Notes under the pieces: model-generated | What the model was told of the DNA's origin: nothing | What the model saw: only the letters and a program-made list of their open reading frames with translations | Database searches by the model: none | Position numbers and translations under genes: made by a program | DNA from: Roridomyces roridus | Lineage: Eukaryota > Basidiomycota > Agaricomycetes > Agaricales > Mycenaceae | Assembly (NCBI GenBank): GCA_029378245.1 | Contig: JARKIF010000004.1 | Span: forward strand, 434,001 to 498,000 | Reading direction: 5' to 3' | Length of the DNA: 64,000 nucleotides | In this document: in pieces, positions 1 to 10,498 of the stretch | How the letters are laid out: every line of letters starts with the position of its first letter | Position numbering within the stretch: position 1 is the stretch's first letter

Positions 1-93
1 CAGCAATTTCCTGAACCTGAACGCTGAACGCGCGTTTGGTTCAGTTCGGTTCACGTTCGAACCGATTCATTGAACCGGACCCACCCACCACTA
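1..93. mobile_element. partial hAT-like element end (cut by window edge)
   Basis: Dense GGTTCG/CGAACC half-palindromes run from about 28 to 80 and end in CACCCACCACTA. Read on the minus strand this gives TAGTGGTGGGTGGGTCCGGT. That resembles the end of the complete element at 9728-10490 (TAGTGTTGCCGCGGTCCGGT). Only one end is inside the window, so the target duplication cannot be checked. Confidence 0.4.
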
Positions 94-783
94 TGTGGCG
101 GGTGTGATGACTTGCAGCAAGTCGACCTCGGAGCTGTGGCGGCGTGGGGTCGAGCGGCAGGCAGGGTAGCTATGGCGGGCACGGTGAAGGGGAAGGATGG
201 TGGGGGTGAAAAGAGAAGAAGTGGACGTGGCAAAATCACGCCATGGATTGGTAAGTAACCAAACGACCATGTGAGTCATTCGCGTATCTGTGATCCGGGC
301 GGAGTTCGAAGCACTTGAAACATTTCCCTCTGTCGCAGTCACTCTGTCGCTCCCTCCCTCCACGACTGCCAGGACACCGAAGTTATTACCTCCGCACTGA
401 CTCGAGTCGCTTCGACTTCCTCTCCTCTCCACTTGACCTGGCGGCCCTCGTCAAAGTCATCTACGAACAATGAGCCAGTCAGACTCACATTTTCACCCTG
501 GTCGGCCGCGGGGTAGGCCATATACATATGCCAGTGAATGTAATCTATCTACTGCTAGTCTTAATCCTCAATCTTTTCTTTCAAATTGCATCTTTCGTCT
601 TTACATCTTGGGGAAACCTCAATTCGTCTTGGGCAGCTTCGAGATCAGATGTATTTGAAACGCGAATCCTCCGAAGACGGAACAATGTCGCCAAGCAGTC
701 CAAGACCAAGATGCCCCAAGATGCTCCTTCAAGACAAAAGATGAGTCGTCAAGACAAAAGACGCCCAAGACAAACCTGCTATT
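94..783. other. no gene recognised
   Basis: Only short overlapping ORFs on both strands, none with a domain I recognise or a convincing intron pattern. It may contain the decayed 5' part of the ankyrin gene that follows. Confidence 0.4.
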
Positions 784-1158
784 TTGCTGATGTCATGTGG
801 CCACCTTGACATTGCAAAGCTACTCACAGAGAATGGGGCAGCATTTGATACTGCTGACAAGTATGGCGAGACTCCGCTGCACCATGCCTCCTTACATGGC
901 CACCTTGACATTGCAATGCTGCTTATAGAACATGGGGCAGCAGTCGATGCTGTTGACAAGGATGACACAACTCCGCTGCACATTGCCTCCTCAAATGGCC
1001 ACCTTGACATTGCAAAGCTGCTCATAGAACATGGGGCAGCATTTGATGCTGCTGACAAGTATGGCTGGACTCCGCTGCACCATGCCTCCTCACATGGCCA
1101 CCTTGACATTGCAAAGCTGCTCATAGAACATGGGGCGGCAGTCAGAGCAGCAAGATAG
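784..1158 (+). pseudogene. ankyrin-repeat protein fragment (four repeats)
   Basis: The open frame encodes about four ankyrin repeats, each with the pattern GHLDIAKLLIEHGAA followed by D...YG.TPLHHAS. Ankyrin repeats are protein-protein interaction modules of 33 residues. The DNA units repeat exactly every 99 bp (the GGCCACCTTGACATTGCA motif begins at 799, 898, 997 and 1096) and are nearly identical, so they are recent tandem copies. The frame ends with AARAAR-like residues and a stop at 1156-1158. No start codon in a good context, no partner domain (NACHT or kinase) and no splice-linked upstream exon were found, although the same frame is open for a short distance upstream. I infer a detached piece of a larger ankyrin gene or a short degenerate copy. 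A real short protein is possible. Confidence 0.6.
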
Positions 1159-1641
1159 TCTCGCCCCATGAATTTCGGAGTTTGCACAAAGACTGACTGG
1201 TGTAGCATTTGGAATTTCTGTCTGTACACTATGTACATTCATTGTTTATATATTGAGAGACTAGTAAAACTAAATTCTAAGGTGTATCCTTGTCGCCCAT
1301 GGCCAACCCATGGCCAGCAAGTGTGACAGACCCATGCAAGTGGCATCTCGGCTTGTATTTACACGCTTATGTAAGCAATTGGTTCGAACCTGGCCGTCCG
1401 ATTCGGTTCGTTATCAATGAGCGCTGGGGCCATCCAATTTAAGGTACGGACTCCAATTGTTCGTGTGATTATGTATTGCCGCAAGGTCCACGCCTCAGAT
1501 CTCAGAGGGCTCTGAAGACTGAGAGACCACGGTTCGAATCCGGGCTAGGCACTGGTCGCACTGTTTACGGCGTGTTTTTGCTGTCTTCCCCTGCGGAACG
1601 TATCAAGTCTAGAACTTGTACAGCCAGGCCTCACCTCTCGT
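1159..1641. other. non-coding; tRNA-like T-arm at 1527-1550
   Basis: No gene seen. At about 1527-1550 CCACGGTTCGAATCCGGG has the TTCGAAT T-loop and B-box of a tRNA. I could not fold a complete cloverleaf around it. A GGTTCGAACC palindrome at 1381-1390 resembles the subterminal motif of the element at 9728. Confidence 0.35.
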
Positions 1642-2003
1642 TAGGCAACGGCACGGGTACGGGTAACCCGCGCGGGTAGACGGGTTTACCCGCCGCAGGT
1701 ACGGGTACGGGTAGCCGAGCTGGATACCCGTGACCTGTGGGTAAGCCGCCAAGCCGGGAAACCTGCCGTATAGAGAGCGGGGGAGGGTGATTTCAAACGG
1801 TAAGCATGTTGAATTCACCTTCTTGAACATTAAACCGTATCAATTGAACCACAAAATTCCTTTCGGCACCGAACTGCCGCAATCTCGGCCACCAACCCGC
1901 GGGTAACCCGTACCCGTACCCGCGGGTACGGGTACACAGCGACCGCGGGTATGGGTACGGGTAGACTCCCACATACCCGCGGGTTTACCCGTGCCGATCC
2001 CTA
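1642..2003. mobile_element. hAT-like MITE, 362 bp, GGGTACCC-rich arms
   Basis: The left end reads TAGGCAACGGCACGGGTA. The right end on the opposite strand reads TAGGGATCGGCACGGGTA (15 of 18 identical). The element is bracketed by a perfect 8-bp direct repeat CCTCTCGT at 1634-1641 and 2004-2011, the duplication length of hAT transposons. Both arms are packed with CGGGTA/TACCCG half-palindromes, and the AT-richer core has no coding capacity. Inference: a non-autonomous hAT relative mobilised in trans. Confidence 0.8.
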
Positions 2004-2011
2004 CCTCTCGT

Positions 2012-2680
2012 TACGCAATTGTATTTCCCCACAATTTCCCCAAGGTATTTGTAAAACTTGTGTTCTTCCTTGCCGCTTGTTGCAAGGTCCTTGCATCATC
2101 GGACTCCTCAGTATAGAGACCTTGCAACCTGGGTGATTTGTGAAATCAAGCATCATGCACAGACTACTAGTCTTGTGGTAACCGCGCTGTCAGTGGGCGA
2201 GGTCCGCCTATATATGCTTCCCGTTTGGGAAACCACGTGCACAACCCATTCGCGTGTGTTTTCGATTCCTTGCGTGTGCATTGTATTTTGGGACGTGTTT
2301 GCAGTTTGCGGCACTTTCAAGCATATTTCACATAGTCTTATGGACACTACTGGTCACTCGAGAGCAAAAAAGCAGGGAATAGGCATGCTAGTGGGATACT
2401 CACGTGAAACACCATCACCTTGCCATCACTCCGGCGCGACCTCCTCACATTTTTATTCCTTTCAGGCGAGCACACTGACGTGTTGAAAATGCTGAAACAC
2501 TTTCTGAAGCCAACCTCTGCACGACCGAAGTCAAAATACGCGCTACAGCACGTAGAATACAACATTATTTAGTGGTCACATGATTATCTGACATAATAAC
2601 CCGGACCTACAGCAATCATACCGCGCTTCGCAACAGACTTTCTTAGCGGAGGTTACGGAGCGCGAAGGTCTGTAAGAGAG
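2012..2680. other. no gene recognised
   Basis: A 142-aa ORF starts at 2058 but shows no domain, biased composition or splice signals, so I do not call it. No repeats were recognised here. Confidence 0.35.
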
Positions 2681-3300
2681 ACTAACAGACTACCGCTGGT
2701 TCTAACCCGGCGGTTGATCCTGCCAGGATTCTTTCATCTTTTTCCTTTCCTTTCTTTTGGTTTTCCACCGGCTGAGTCTGAGGAGGAGCATTTATAGGGC
2801 ATCTCATTGACACCATTGAACCGCAATACTTCACAAACGATGGAGTAGTTGAAAACCGGTGATTTATGGCAGTCATCCCAATCCGATTGCGAGTCTCATT
2901 TGAGTCTCTAAAAATCATGTTCGTTCCAGCATGAGTGAGCTGAGTGTATATAAAACCTTGCAAGGTACAAGGAAATTTGAGTCCGCAACAGAGAGCGCAT
3001 CCGAGTCACGGTTCGAATCCGGGCGCTGATCTTTTTAGGAGTTCCGTCGCCTTTCTTTTTGGCTTTTCTTTCAGCAGAGTCCAGGGAGGACAGGTCGCGG
3101 GCAAGGTTTGTTGAACGAGAGGACGTATAGGCCTGCCAGGACCATCTCCGAAAATTCAAGTTAACTTATAGAGACATGTAGGGGCATCTGATTGACTCCA
3201 TCGACCCACAGTCACTATGCAGACGATGTGGTGGTCAATTCATCGTGTCTCTCATCCTCATGACCGATACATAATCCCAGTTCGACTCTGGCCACATTCG
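2681..3300 (+). repeat. tandem tRNA-like repeat units, locus 1
   Basis: Three T-arm-like motifs occur in order: GCTGGTTCTAACCCGGC near 2695, ACGGTTCGAATCCGGG near 3008 and CCCAGTTCGACTCTGG near 3276. The first two are followed within 35 bp by a T-run resembling a pol III terminator. Flanks also repeat: a pyrimidine tract ending in a CAG/GAG-rich stretch (2743-2792 and 3045-3092), and GGCATCT(C/G)ATTGAC(A/T)CCAT (about 2797 and 3182). The units are diverged tandem copies of a tRNA-derived sequence. No intact cloverleaf was found. Confidence 0.4.
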
Positions 3301-3929
3301 GTTGCTCGGTTGGTCCTGTTTTCGACGTTTTTGTGCCGTCTCCGCGTCTCTAGGTCAACGATGCAAATAGAAATGATAAGCTGCTGAAATACAATGACGT
3401 CTAGACAGGTCCTCGCATTACTCAAACACACAACTAATCACCCCCGACGAACACCATACCGCTGCTTAGAAGCATACCTGCCCCAAGACTTCTTGAGTGA
3501 GGTAGGAAGTAAAGTCGTCCAGCTCTTGAGACTCCTGAGGAGGATTCTGAAGCTCGGGGTAAGACAAGAGGCGCCGGGCGATGCAGTCCTTTAACAGCAG
3601 GAATTGAGGGGAGTCGATGGTTCTGAGCATCGTGGACGGAGGTAAGCAGCAGGTGAGAGTAGAAGGCAAGGTGCGGATCAGATGGCTGTGCTGGCGCGCG
3701 TCTCTCTAAACCAAATATGAACAAAGAACGCGTCCCTGTTAGCCCGAGCAAGAAGTTCGGACCAGCGTTTTAACTGCTATATGCTCAGAAGAAAAAGGAA
3801 ACATCCGTGCGATGGTCCAACAATGAATTCCGATTTGCTATTTATTGTCAAAACCACGAAGGTCTGAGCGAGTTGCCCCTGAATCCTTTCTCTTCTAACG
3901 ACCACCACCTCCGACTCCCTCACGTCCAA
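3301..3929. other. no gene recognised
   Basis: Short overlapping ORFs only. The 3' part could hold the promoter of the gene starting at 3930. Confidence 0.35.
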
Positions 3930-4420
3930 ATGACCTCTCAATCCTCCTACACGACGGCAAGTCCGTCTCGATCTACTTCGCCGACCCAGGAGCAGAAACC
4001 CTCTCCGACGCTCAGCATGCAAACCTCCAATTCACGCCCTCAAGAAACCGGATCGGAGCTCGCCTCCGAGCCGAGCTCAGTGCCACACTGTGCCCCATTG
4101 CCCCGACTTCCCGACATCATCTCCCATTCCAGCCGTTTCGCAACCATCCAAGAAAGGCTGAAATCGGCACTCAGAGTACCCGCACAGTCTGGGTTCACTG
4201 ATACAGAGTCTGTGGCAGAAGATGGAGGGTTGTCGCCTTGTACGAGTCCCAATGTGGATTCGGGAATGATACACGTGAGTCCGTTTTATATCTGTAAATT
4301 GGAATTAAACCTTGCATTACAGGCGATCTACGAAGGCCTCCCTCCTTCACCTTCCCCCAGCGACGACTACGAATCGGTGTCCGGAGGCTGGAGTAGCAGC
4401 GAATCGGAAGCTGTCGCCAG
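3930..4420 (+). pseudogene. serine-rich hypothetical protein, 3' end cut by an element
   Basis: Exon 1 (3930-4274) is rich in Ser, Thr and Pro, with segments such as TASPSRSTSPTQEQKPSPT and RFATIQERLKSAL. A 48-nt intron (4275-4322, GTGAGT to ACAG, phase 0) leads to exon 2 (4323-4420), which encodes EGLPPSPSPSDDYESVSGGW and a Ser/Glu run. The frame then runs directly into a GGGGTACC-rich repeat, after which no matching continuation is clear. An in-frame Met also lies at 3807. I recognise no family. The sequence looks disordered and possibly regulatory. I infer that a functional gene lost its 3' end to the insertion; a fused read-through product ending at 4595 is the alternative. Confidence 0.5.
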
Positions 4421-4560
4421 TTTGATTTGGGGTACTGGGGTACATATACGAATATGGTCGAGGGTACCCGGGGTACACCCGGGGTACCCTCACTATGTAC
4501 TAACTACGCTAAAATATACACATTTTATCTACTTGTCCAAGCCTCAATCCGGGGTACCCC
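4418..4560 (+). mobile_element. GGGGTACC-rich short element, copy 1
   Basis: Starts CAGTTTGATTTGGGGTACTG and carries several GGGTACCC palindromes. It is clearly homologous, in opposite orientation, to 6063-6262 (shared GTACATATACGAATATGGTC and an AT-rich core). Its right end looks truncated compared with copy 2. No clean target duplication: flanks share only GTCGCC (4413-4418 and about 4571-4576). Confidence 0.55.
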
Positions 4561-4826
4561 CCGCGCGCAGAGTCGCCGTAGACCAGGAGGAGTAGCGGTG
4601 GGGCGTCGAATCCAGACTCGGGAGCTGACCCCCGCTCGAGCCAGCTCGAGTCTCCCCATGGGCGGCCTCCGAGTCCAAATGGCTGCAGCGGCTCGATCGC
4701 AAGCCACTCAGCACAACTTGACTGCCCTTGGGGCCAGCTAAACCTGAGAAACACGACCAACTGGAGCGGACTCGAGAGTGCTCGAGCGCACAAAGCCGTT
4801 CCAAAAGAGAGCAAAAATTCCAAGAA

Positions 4827-5201
4827 TCAAGACTCACCGAATGTGACTTCACGCGCGAGTCTCGATCCCTTGACATTAGTTCCAGCACCAATGTAGTCTG
4901 AACCGGGGCCAAGCAAATCCTTATTAGAAGTTGAAAGCTGAACGAAAGAACGCACTTTCGGTCCTTGGTAACAGACGACAAGTGCACGGTGAGATTTGAG
5001 AAGCTCGCAGGCGACTGAAGCATGCGGCGTGAGCCAGCGGCAATATGCATCAGCAGGCTTTGCTTGAATGCGAGGATTTGCCGAAAGTTGGCCCCAGAGT
5101 GTTGCAAGGTGAAGTCGTGAGTCGCAGTCTCGCAGAGATGGTGGTGGAATGGAGAAGGTGTGTTTGTTTGTTTGCTTCTTTGTGTACTCTATTGTCTGCA
5201 T
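4827..5201 (-). CDS. weak candidate ORF, unknown function
   Basis: A 124-codon ORF. The distal part (LLKSHRALVVCYQGPKVRSF, then DYIGAGTNV) reads more like protein than random sequence. It ends at a GGTGAGT that could be a 5' splice site, so downstream exons could lie toward 4563. No family recognised. It could equally be chance. The rest of 4563-6062 shows nothing else I can support. Confidence 0.2.
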   Translation of the reverse strand: MQTIEYTKKQTNKHTFSIPPPSLRDCDSRLHLATLWGQLSANPRIQAKPADAYCRWLTPHASVACELLKSHRALVVCYQGPKVRSFVQLSTSNKDLLGPGSDYIGAGTNVKGSRLAREVTFGES

Positions 5202-6062
5202 TTGATCCGCATCGCCTCTTTGTCTTTGGCTTCTCCGCTTCCGCCACCACTGCTGCTCTCTGTCTCGCTCAAGTCTCGCTCCAAACTACTCAACCACCTT
5301 CAGCCACGCCACCAAGTTCTATGGAAATCGGACGCAGACGTCGTCTGGCCTGCCTCTCCACCAATTCTCCGCGTTGACTCGACGTCGCTCGGGCCACTGG
5401 TGTCGCGGCCTTGACTCCGAGCCTGATGCCTGATGTCTCGAAGCCTTTTGAAGTTGTACGAACGTCCACCTACACCGACAGACCCTCGAACTTAGCTGGG
5501 TTCCATTCCCTGCTCATGCATCGCTGCCTTCACCGTTGGCAGTGGGATCTCCGATCCGGTGAGTCGATCATGCCACCCGCTCTTTTAGATTCCTACACAA
5601 CCTCCAGCTCAACATTCACAAGGCTTGTCCGCTCGTGTTGTCTGGCGCCTTCTCCCTCGTGGCAGGTGCGATTCATTTTGTGTCGAACTCGAGTCTCGGG
5701 GATACTGATGACTGGCATTCCTGCTGCAGTCGGACTCATTCACTGGGACTCTACTTCCCTGAAGTGTTCTGCCTCAAGTTGTGCTATAGTTCAGACTAAT
5801 AAGTGTGTCCTTTCGTTCCTCATCCTTTAGATTTTAATTTAATTTGAAAACAGCATCTACAGCGTACTATCCCGACCAACTGACACGCTTCAGTGGGTTG
5901 CTTTTGGGAGTCCTGTTTGGTGAATCACCAATGGTGATGTTCTTGGACCGGTGTTCTGACTCTCAAAAAGTGCCCGAACTCATCCGCTACATCAAGATAA
6001 TCGAGTGCGTTGTGTTTCTCAATTTTGATTGGCTCGAATGGCGCTCGAGCTGTGCTGACGCG
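5202..6062. other. no gene recognised
   Basis: Pyrimidine-rich sequence with scattered short ORFs. No domain, repeat or splice pattern identified. Confidence 0.35.
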
Positions 6063-6262
6063 CAGGGTGTGTTGGTACCCTCGGGGTACCCTGGAGTGCA
6101 GGCGGAGAGGGGTACCCTTGGGTACCCCGGAGTAAGGCTCGGGCAAGTAGAGAATTCATGTATATTATAGCATAGTCAGTAGATAGTGAGGGTACCCCGG
6201 GGTGTACCCAGGGTACCCTCGACCATATTCGTATATGTACCCCAGTACCCCAAATTGAACTG
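6063..6262 (-). mobile_element. GGGGTACC-rich short element, copy 2 (200 bp)
   Basis: On the minus strand it begins CAGTTCAATTTGGGGTACTG and ends in ACACACCCTG, so the ends are weak inverted repeats (CAG...CTG). The body matches 4418-4560 in inverted orientation. No convincing flanking direct repeat was found. Length and palindromic subterminal motifs suggest a MITE of the same general style as the 8-bp-TSD elements in this window. Confidence 0.55.
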
Positions 6263-6572
6263 ATTTTCTTCGGAAGCGGGCTCGGACGTAACGCAGGTCC
6301 AGTCCTCGAGCCGCAGTATAACCCCACTCGTGGGTGTCGGTCTCGGCCTGAGGCTACTCTTCACAGTCCCAGGCTCCAACTTGCCGCGGTCGTCCACAAC
6401 TCACTGCGTTCCGAGGGTCTGTCAGCACAGGGTTGTGCGGACATCAGTCCGCACAGCTCCGCGCACACACACCGCCGCACATGTACGCCAACCTCTGCCG
6501 ACGTGGATGGACCCCTTTGGGCTGCCCCCGCACTGTTTCGTTCGCCGCAAGCTGGCCCAAGTGAGTTCACTC
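6263..6572. other. no gene recognised
   Basis: No supported feature. Confidence 0.35.
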
Positions 6573-7361
6573 TGTCATCTAGACCAGAACCTGGTCTGTC
6601 TATGATTGTCGATAGACAGATTTGGTTGATCATTGGCTTTACGCGCCGATTTCCTAATCGGGCGAATTCACGTGATCAGCCACGTCGTGGCTCTCCCTCT
6701 CCCTCCCTTCGCTGGAACTCGTTCTGGGACCGCATTACTCGTTGTCAAGTCTCGAGAACCATGCAATATCACCCCAAGATACCTGGAAGCTGCCTCATCC
6801 AGCCACCTGCCGGCCACCTGGAACAGCTGCAGCTCGCGAGTACTTACGATGAATCGTCGATGATGTGCAACGCACGGTGGTCGGGCACCGGGACGGGACG
6901 GGGATTTGCAAACGCGTTCGCACTGCGATGAACGGGCAGAGGATGGGAGACTGGGGTCATGTACATGTCCAGGTGCGTCGCTGTGTATCTCCATCGACTC
7001 TGACGCTTACGACTTGCTGCACTCCGCCACGCCCACACACCCTCGACTTACGCTTCTCTTTCTCGTTTTCACATCTCCTTATGGGCCGCTCTGGACCTCC
7101 CTCCCTCTGCAATCCGAGCTTCTACCGACCCGATTGACACCGCACTGCCAGACGACAAGCCCCTATATGTATCGTGGCACGGGCGCATCGGAATCAGCGC
7201 CACCGATCCCTCGCTCCAACTCCACTCCCATCAACGCTACGTGCAACGTTGGCGCTGCCGGTCATGCATCCTTTTCTCTAAAAGCGGATGAAGCTTTGTT
7301 TTGCGGGACTACGGTGCAGCTACGGGGACGGATGAACTCGTCGTATTGGACGCTCCCAGTA

Positions 7362-7603
7362 CTGTAGTATTTCATTCAATTCGTATGGTCACGGGTCACA
7401 CCGACTTTTTTATACGGAAAAATTCGCATGTCACAGGGTCACAGACCAATTTTTTCGCCTGCCGAACAATGCCGAGCTTAGCCGAGATCAAATCATGATC
7501 AAATTTCCTTTTTGGGCGATGCCGGCCGTCGCATACGAAAGGTTCCATTCGTATTTGAAAGTCACACGTCGAACTGCCATTCGAATTGAACGAAATACTA
7601 CAG
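7362..7603. mobile_element. TA-flanked MITE, CTGTAGTATT ends, 242 bp
   Basis: Terminal inverted repeats CTGTAGTATTTCATTCAATTCG and its complement are flanked on both sides by TA, the duplication of Tc1/mariner-type elements. The internal CGTATGGTCACGGGTCACAC stretch is shared with the shorter copy at 46792-46896. No coding capacity. The flanks also carry a short palindrome (ACGCTCCC / GGGAGCGT). Confidence 0.7.
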
Positions 7604-7690
7604 TACTCAGGGAGCGTGTTTTCTAGGTCACCAGCTCAGTGTGGAGTTGTGTGGACAGGTCCGTCGACTTGACGCAGTCGGAGTGTTCGT

Positions 7691-8953
7691 TACACCGCCA
7701 GAGTGCGGCCAGCTGACCAGCAGCTGGGGGGTGAGATGTGTACCACATGTTGCTGACGAACGGCATCCGGCTGGTGGCTGGCTGGATCCCAGCTCTTATC
7801 TTCAATGGACCCAGTGTGGGTCCAGCTCGGGCTGGTACATCTGGTCAGACTAGCTGGCCACCAGCTGCCATTTCATTCGTTGTTCATTCGTTGCCACTCC
7901 TCTCGACATATTCATCGCACTTCAAAATATAGCACAGAAATTCAATTCGATTCGACATACGTACATATGTTACATGACAGGAAGTATACATGGAGACAAT
8001 GCATCGAACGAACCGTAAGTTTTAGAGGAGGCGGCCTAGCAGATGATAACGTTAATGCCGCCGTAAGAAAGAAGCCATCGTCGAAGGACACGAAAACGGA
8101 CGCGATGTTGTGGAAGTGTTGACGGAGCGTTGACGCGGGTACACGGGAAGAACATGAAGAAAAGGAGTGGTGTCGCAGTTGCGGAGGGAGGGGCATTGAA
8201 CGGGAACCACTGATTTGGGGCCTTGAGGCACAGGGACAGTACGACTTGCAGAGAAGAACTCTAGCCGGGGATGCTTCGAAGCCTGGATTGTCTTCAGACT
8301 TGCAGCCTTGCAGGGGGGACTTCGAGGATTGCGGCTTGAAAGGGAGAAAAGCACTCTTGAAGAGCTTGCAGTCAAGGCTTCGCGGGAGGAGCAAGGAATG
8401 TGGGGGGAGGAATGTGGGCGAAGGGAAGAAAGATGCGCGGGACAGTTCCAAATCACACCATTATATATCGCTTACCGTTACCATGGAGTGCCGAATCAAC
8501 GCCGAGTATCAACCATGTGGAGTGTGGAGTGATGGTGATGGACAGACATCTCCGTCCCTCGGCAAAGGTACTTTGCACCCCAGTGGCAAGTCGTGCGCCT
8601 TGCGGGCCTCGCCAGGCCTCAGTGCTCACCGAGAGGCCGAGCTCTTTGCCATTCAATCTCTTGCAGTTCACGAGATTCCCCAAAAGTGCATCAACGCAGC
8701 CTATCACAGACCCGTTAATTTGTGGGCAGCTCTGAATGACATTTATTTATCGGTGGCTTCAAGTTCTTCAGGTAGGACCACCTGTAGCGGCCAGGCACTT
8801 TTGTTTGGATGGCCAGCTGGCTATCAGCTGAGAATTATGGCTGGAACACTCGGCTGATAGCCAGCCGTCATCCGGCTGTGTCCAGGATCCGTATCAGCTG
8901 GTGTTGACTGGACGCGCCGGCTGGATACAACATGACGGCACTTTGGCGGTGTA
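7691..8953. mobile_element. TA-ended inverted-repeat element with CAGCTGG arrays
   Basis: The left end TACACCGCCAGAGTGCGG and the reverse complement of the right end TACACCGCCAAAGTGCCG are inverted repeats (16 of 18). Both sides carry dense CAGCTGG/CCAGCTG motifs (about 7708-7870 and 8808-8930). The 0.9-kb core has overlapping ORFs but no recognisable protein. The terminal TA may be the target duplication. Confidence 0.5.
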
Positions 8954-9225
8954 CCGAGCTCCGCACGACTTCAGATTCTATTTTTCTGGGTACCATTTGA
9001 TGTAGATAGTATTACCAGTCTATGCCAACTGTTTTCTTTCCAAGAGCTGATGTCTGGAGCCTGCAGTGAGCTGAGGAACGAGCGGGAACGAGAGAGCTCG
9101 CAAATCACGTGAATTCGCCCGATTAGGAAATCGGCGCGTTAAGCAAATGATCAACGAGATCGACCAGTCTGTCTATCGACAATCATAGACAGACTGGTTA
9201 CGAGTCTATCTGTCATCGAGATGGT

Positions 9226-9719
9226 CTTGATGGTTGGCTGACGTGACGTGGGATTGACTGGCGCCGGGCCGACACCGATTTTGTCCACATTGGCACTCCA
9301 ATGGACTACAATATTGCTATTGACCTGTACAATCTCATCATGCCTTCAACTCACGAGCCAATGCTCGTCGCCAGCGCCCTTCGGGAGACCAAATCTTGAT
9401 ATCGACGATTCTATAGTGGTGAGAAAAGTGGCGAGATAGCGGCGATAAGGCAAGAGGTGTCAGATATTCTTATCAGGCCCATGAACGATTGCATCAAAAC
9501 TGATACGCGGGACGAGTATCTCCGCTGAGCGAGTCTCTAATCAACGCAACAAGGATGTCATTAAACAGAGAATGTATCGAGTGTATATGTACATAGGGCT
9601 AGTACTAGGTTAATGAATAACGAAGACTATTCCAACCGTTGCCGTTTTCGGGGACTTCGCCGAGTTGGAGAGCGCGAGAAAGGAGAGCGGAAGGGAGTGT
9701 TCTCCTTCTCAGCAGTCCG
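9226..9719. other. no gene recognised
   Basis: No supported feature. Confidence 0.35.
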
Positions 9720-9727
9720 GCGTCGCC

Positions 9728-10490
9728 TAGTGTTGCCGCGGTCCGGTCTTGTTCGGTTCGGGGCCAATTTTCTCGAACCCCGAACCGCACCCAGGGTTCG
9801 GTTCGCCCAAATTGTCGAACCCCGCACCGCAGCCGGGGTTCGGTGCGCCATGGGTTCGGTGCGCGGTTCGAACAGGTTCGCTGAGGGTCGAACCTCATTT
9901 TTTTCTCCTGCAAAACCGACAAAAAATGACCCGTGCAAAGACTGATATGAACATACCGGCAATGTGGGTCGCATGTCATCTCATTGACCCCAGAGTTTCT
10001 GTCTCAAAGTTGTGTTCAATGGTGTGCCCGAGAGTAAGAAGGTGAGGGAAATAGCCAAGGCTGTTCCATGGGTGCAGTGTTTGAAAATATCATGTTCGAG
10101 ATAGCTGTTGCGGCGTTGCTGACGCCTCTGTTGGACAAGTACTGTTCCGATCACATGTTGCCGAGCCTGCCGAGCCCACAATAAAAAGATTCCGAGGTTT
10201 ACTATCAATGACTATTCACGCCGGATGATGCCGAGGTTACCCGCAATCATTCCTGACTGAAGCCGAAACATCAAAGTTTGTTCATGGTGATCTGAACGAG
10301 TCGAGTTAGGCATGGGTTCGCACAAGTTCGCACCGGTTCGAACAGGTGCAAAATTCCTCAGATTCCTCGAACCCCGAACCGCACCTCAGGTTCGGTGCGG
10401 GTTCAACCGCTCCCATCGAACCGCACCCCGAGTCCGGTTCGGGGTTCGCACAGGTTCGGAGGGGTTCAGAACCGAACCACGGCATCACTA
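9728..10490. mobile_element. hAT-like MITE, 763 bp, GGTTCGAACC-rich arms
   Basis: Left end TAGTGTTGCCGCGGTCCGGT; right end on the opposite strand TAGTGATGCCGTGGTTCGGT (17 of 20 identical). Perfect 8-bp direct repeat GCGTCGCC at 9720-9727 and 10491-10498. Both subterminal regions (about 9745-9890 and 10310-10470) are arrays of GGTTCG/CGAACC in both orientations. The core has no transposase. Structure and duplication length indicate a non-autonomous hAT-type element. Confidence 0.85.
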
Positions 10491-10498
10491 GCGTCGCC

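Larger units (their letters stand above)
6573..9225. repeat. long inverted repeat arms (6573-6676 and 9105-9225)
   Basis: The left arm and the reverse complement of the right arm share GTCTGTCTATGATTGTCGAT and, further on, CGCCGATTTCCTAATCGGGC followed by GAATTCACGTGAT. Each arm contains its own hairpins (the GTCTGTCTA/TAGACAGAC stem and CCGATT/AATCGG). The 2.4 kb between the arms encloses two smaller TA-flanked elements and no recognisable gene. Either one large composite element or two inverted copies of a roughly 110-bp hairpin element. Confidence 0.6.

Noticed and set aside
2710..2730. GGTTGATCCTGCCAG matches the conserved 5' end of 18S rRNA
   Set aside because: Only 15 nt match; the following bases do not continue as 18S rRNA, and it sits in a tRNA-like repeat unit. 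Treated as coincidence.
7942..8451. 169-aa minus-strand ORF inside the CAGCTGG element, considered as a transposase
   Set aside because: No DDE/D or zinc-finger motifs, a Ser/Pro-rich sequence and overlapping ORFs on both strands.
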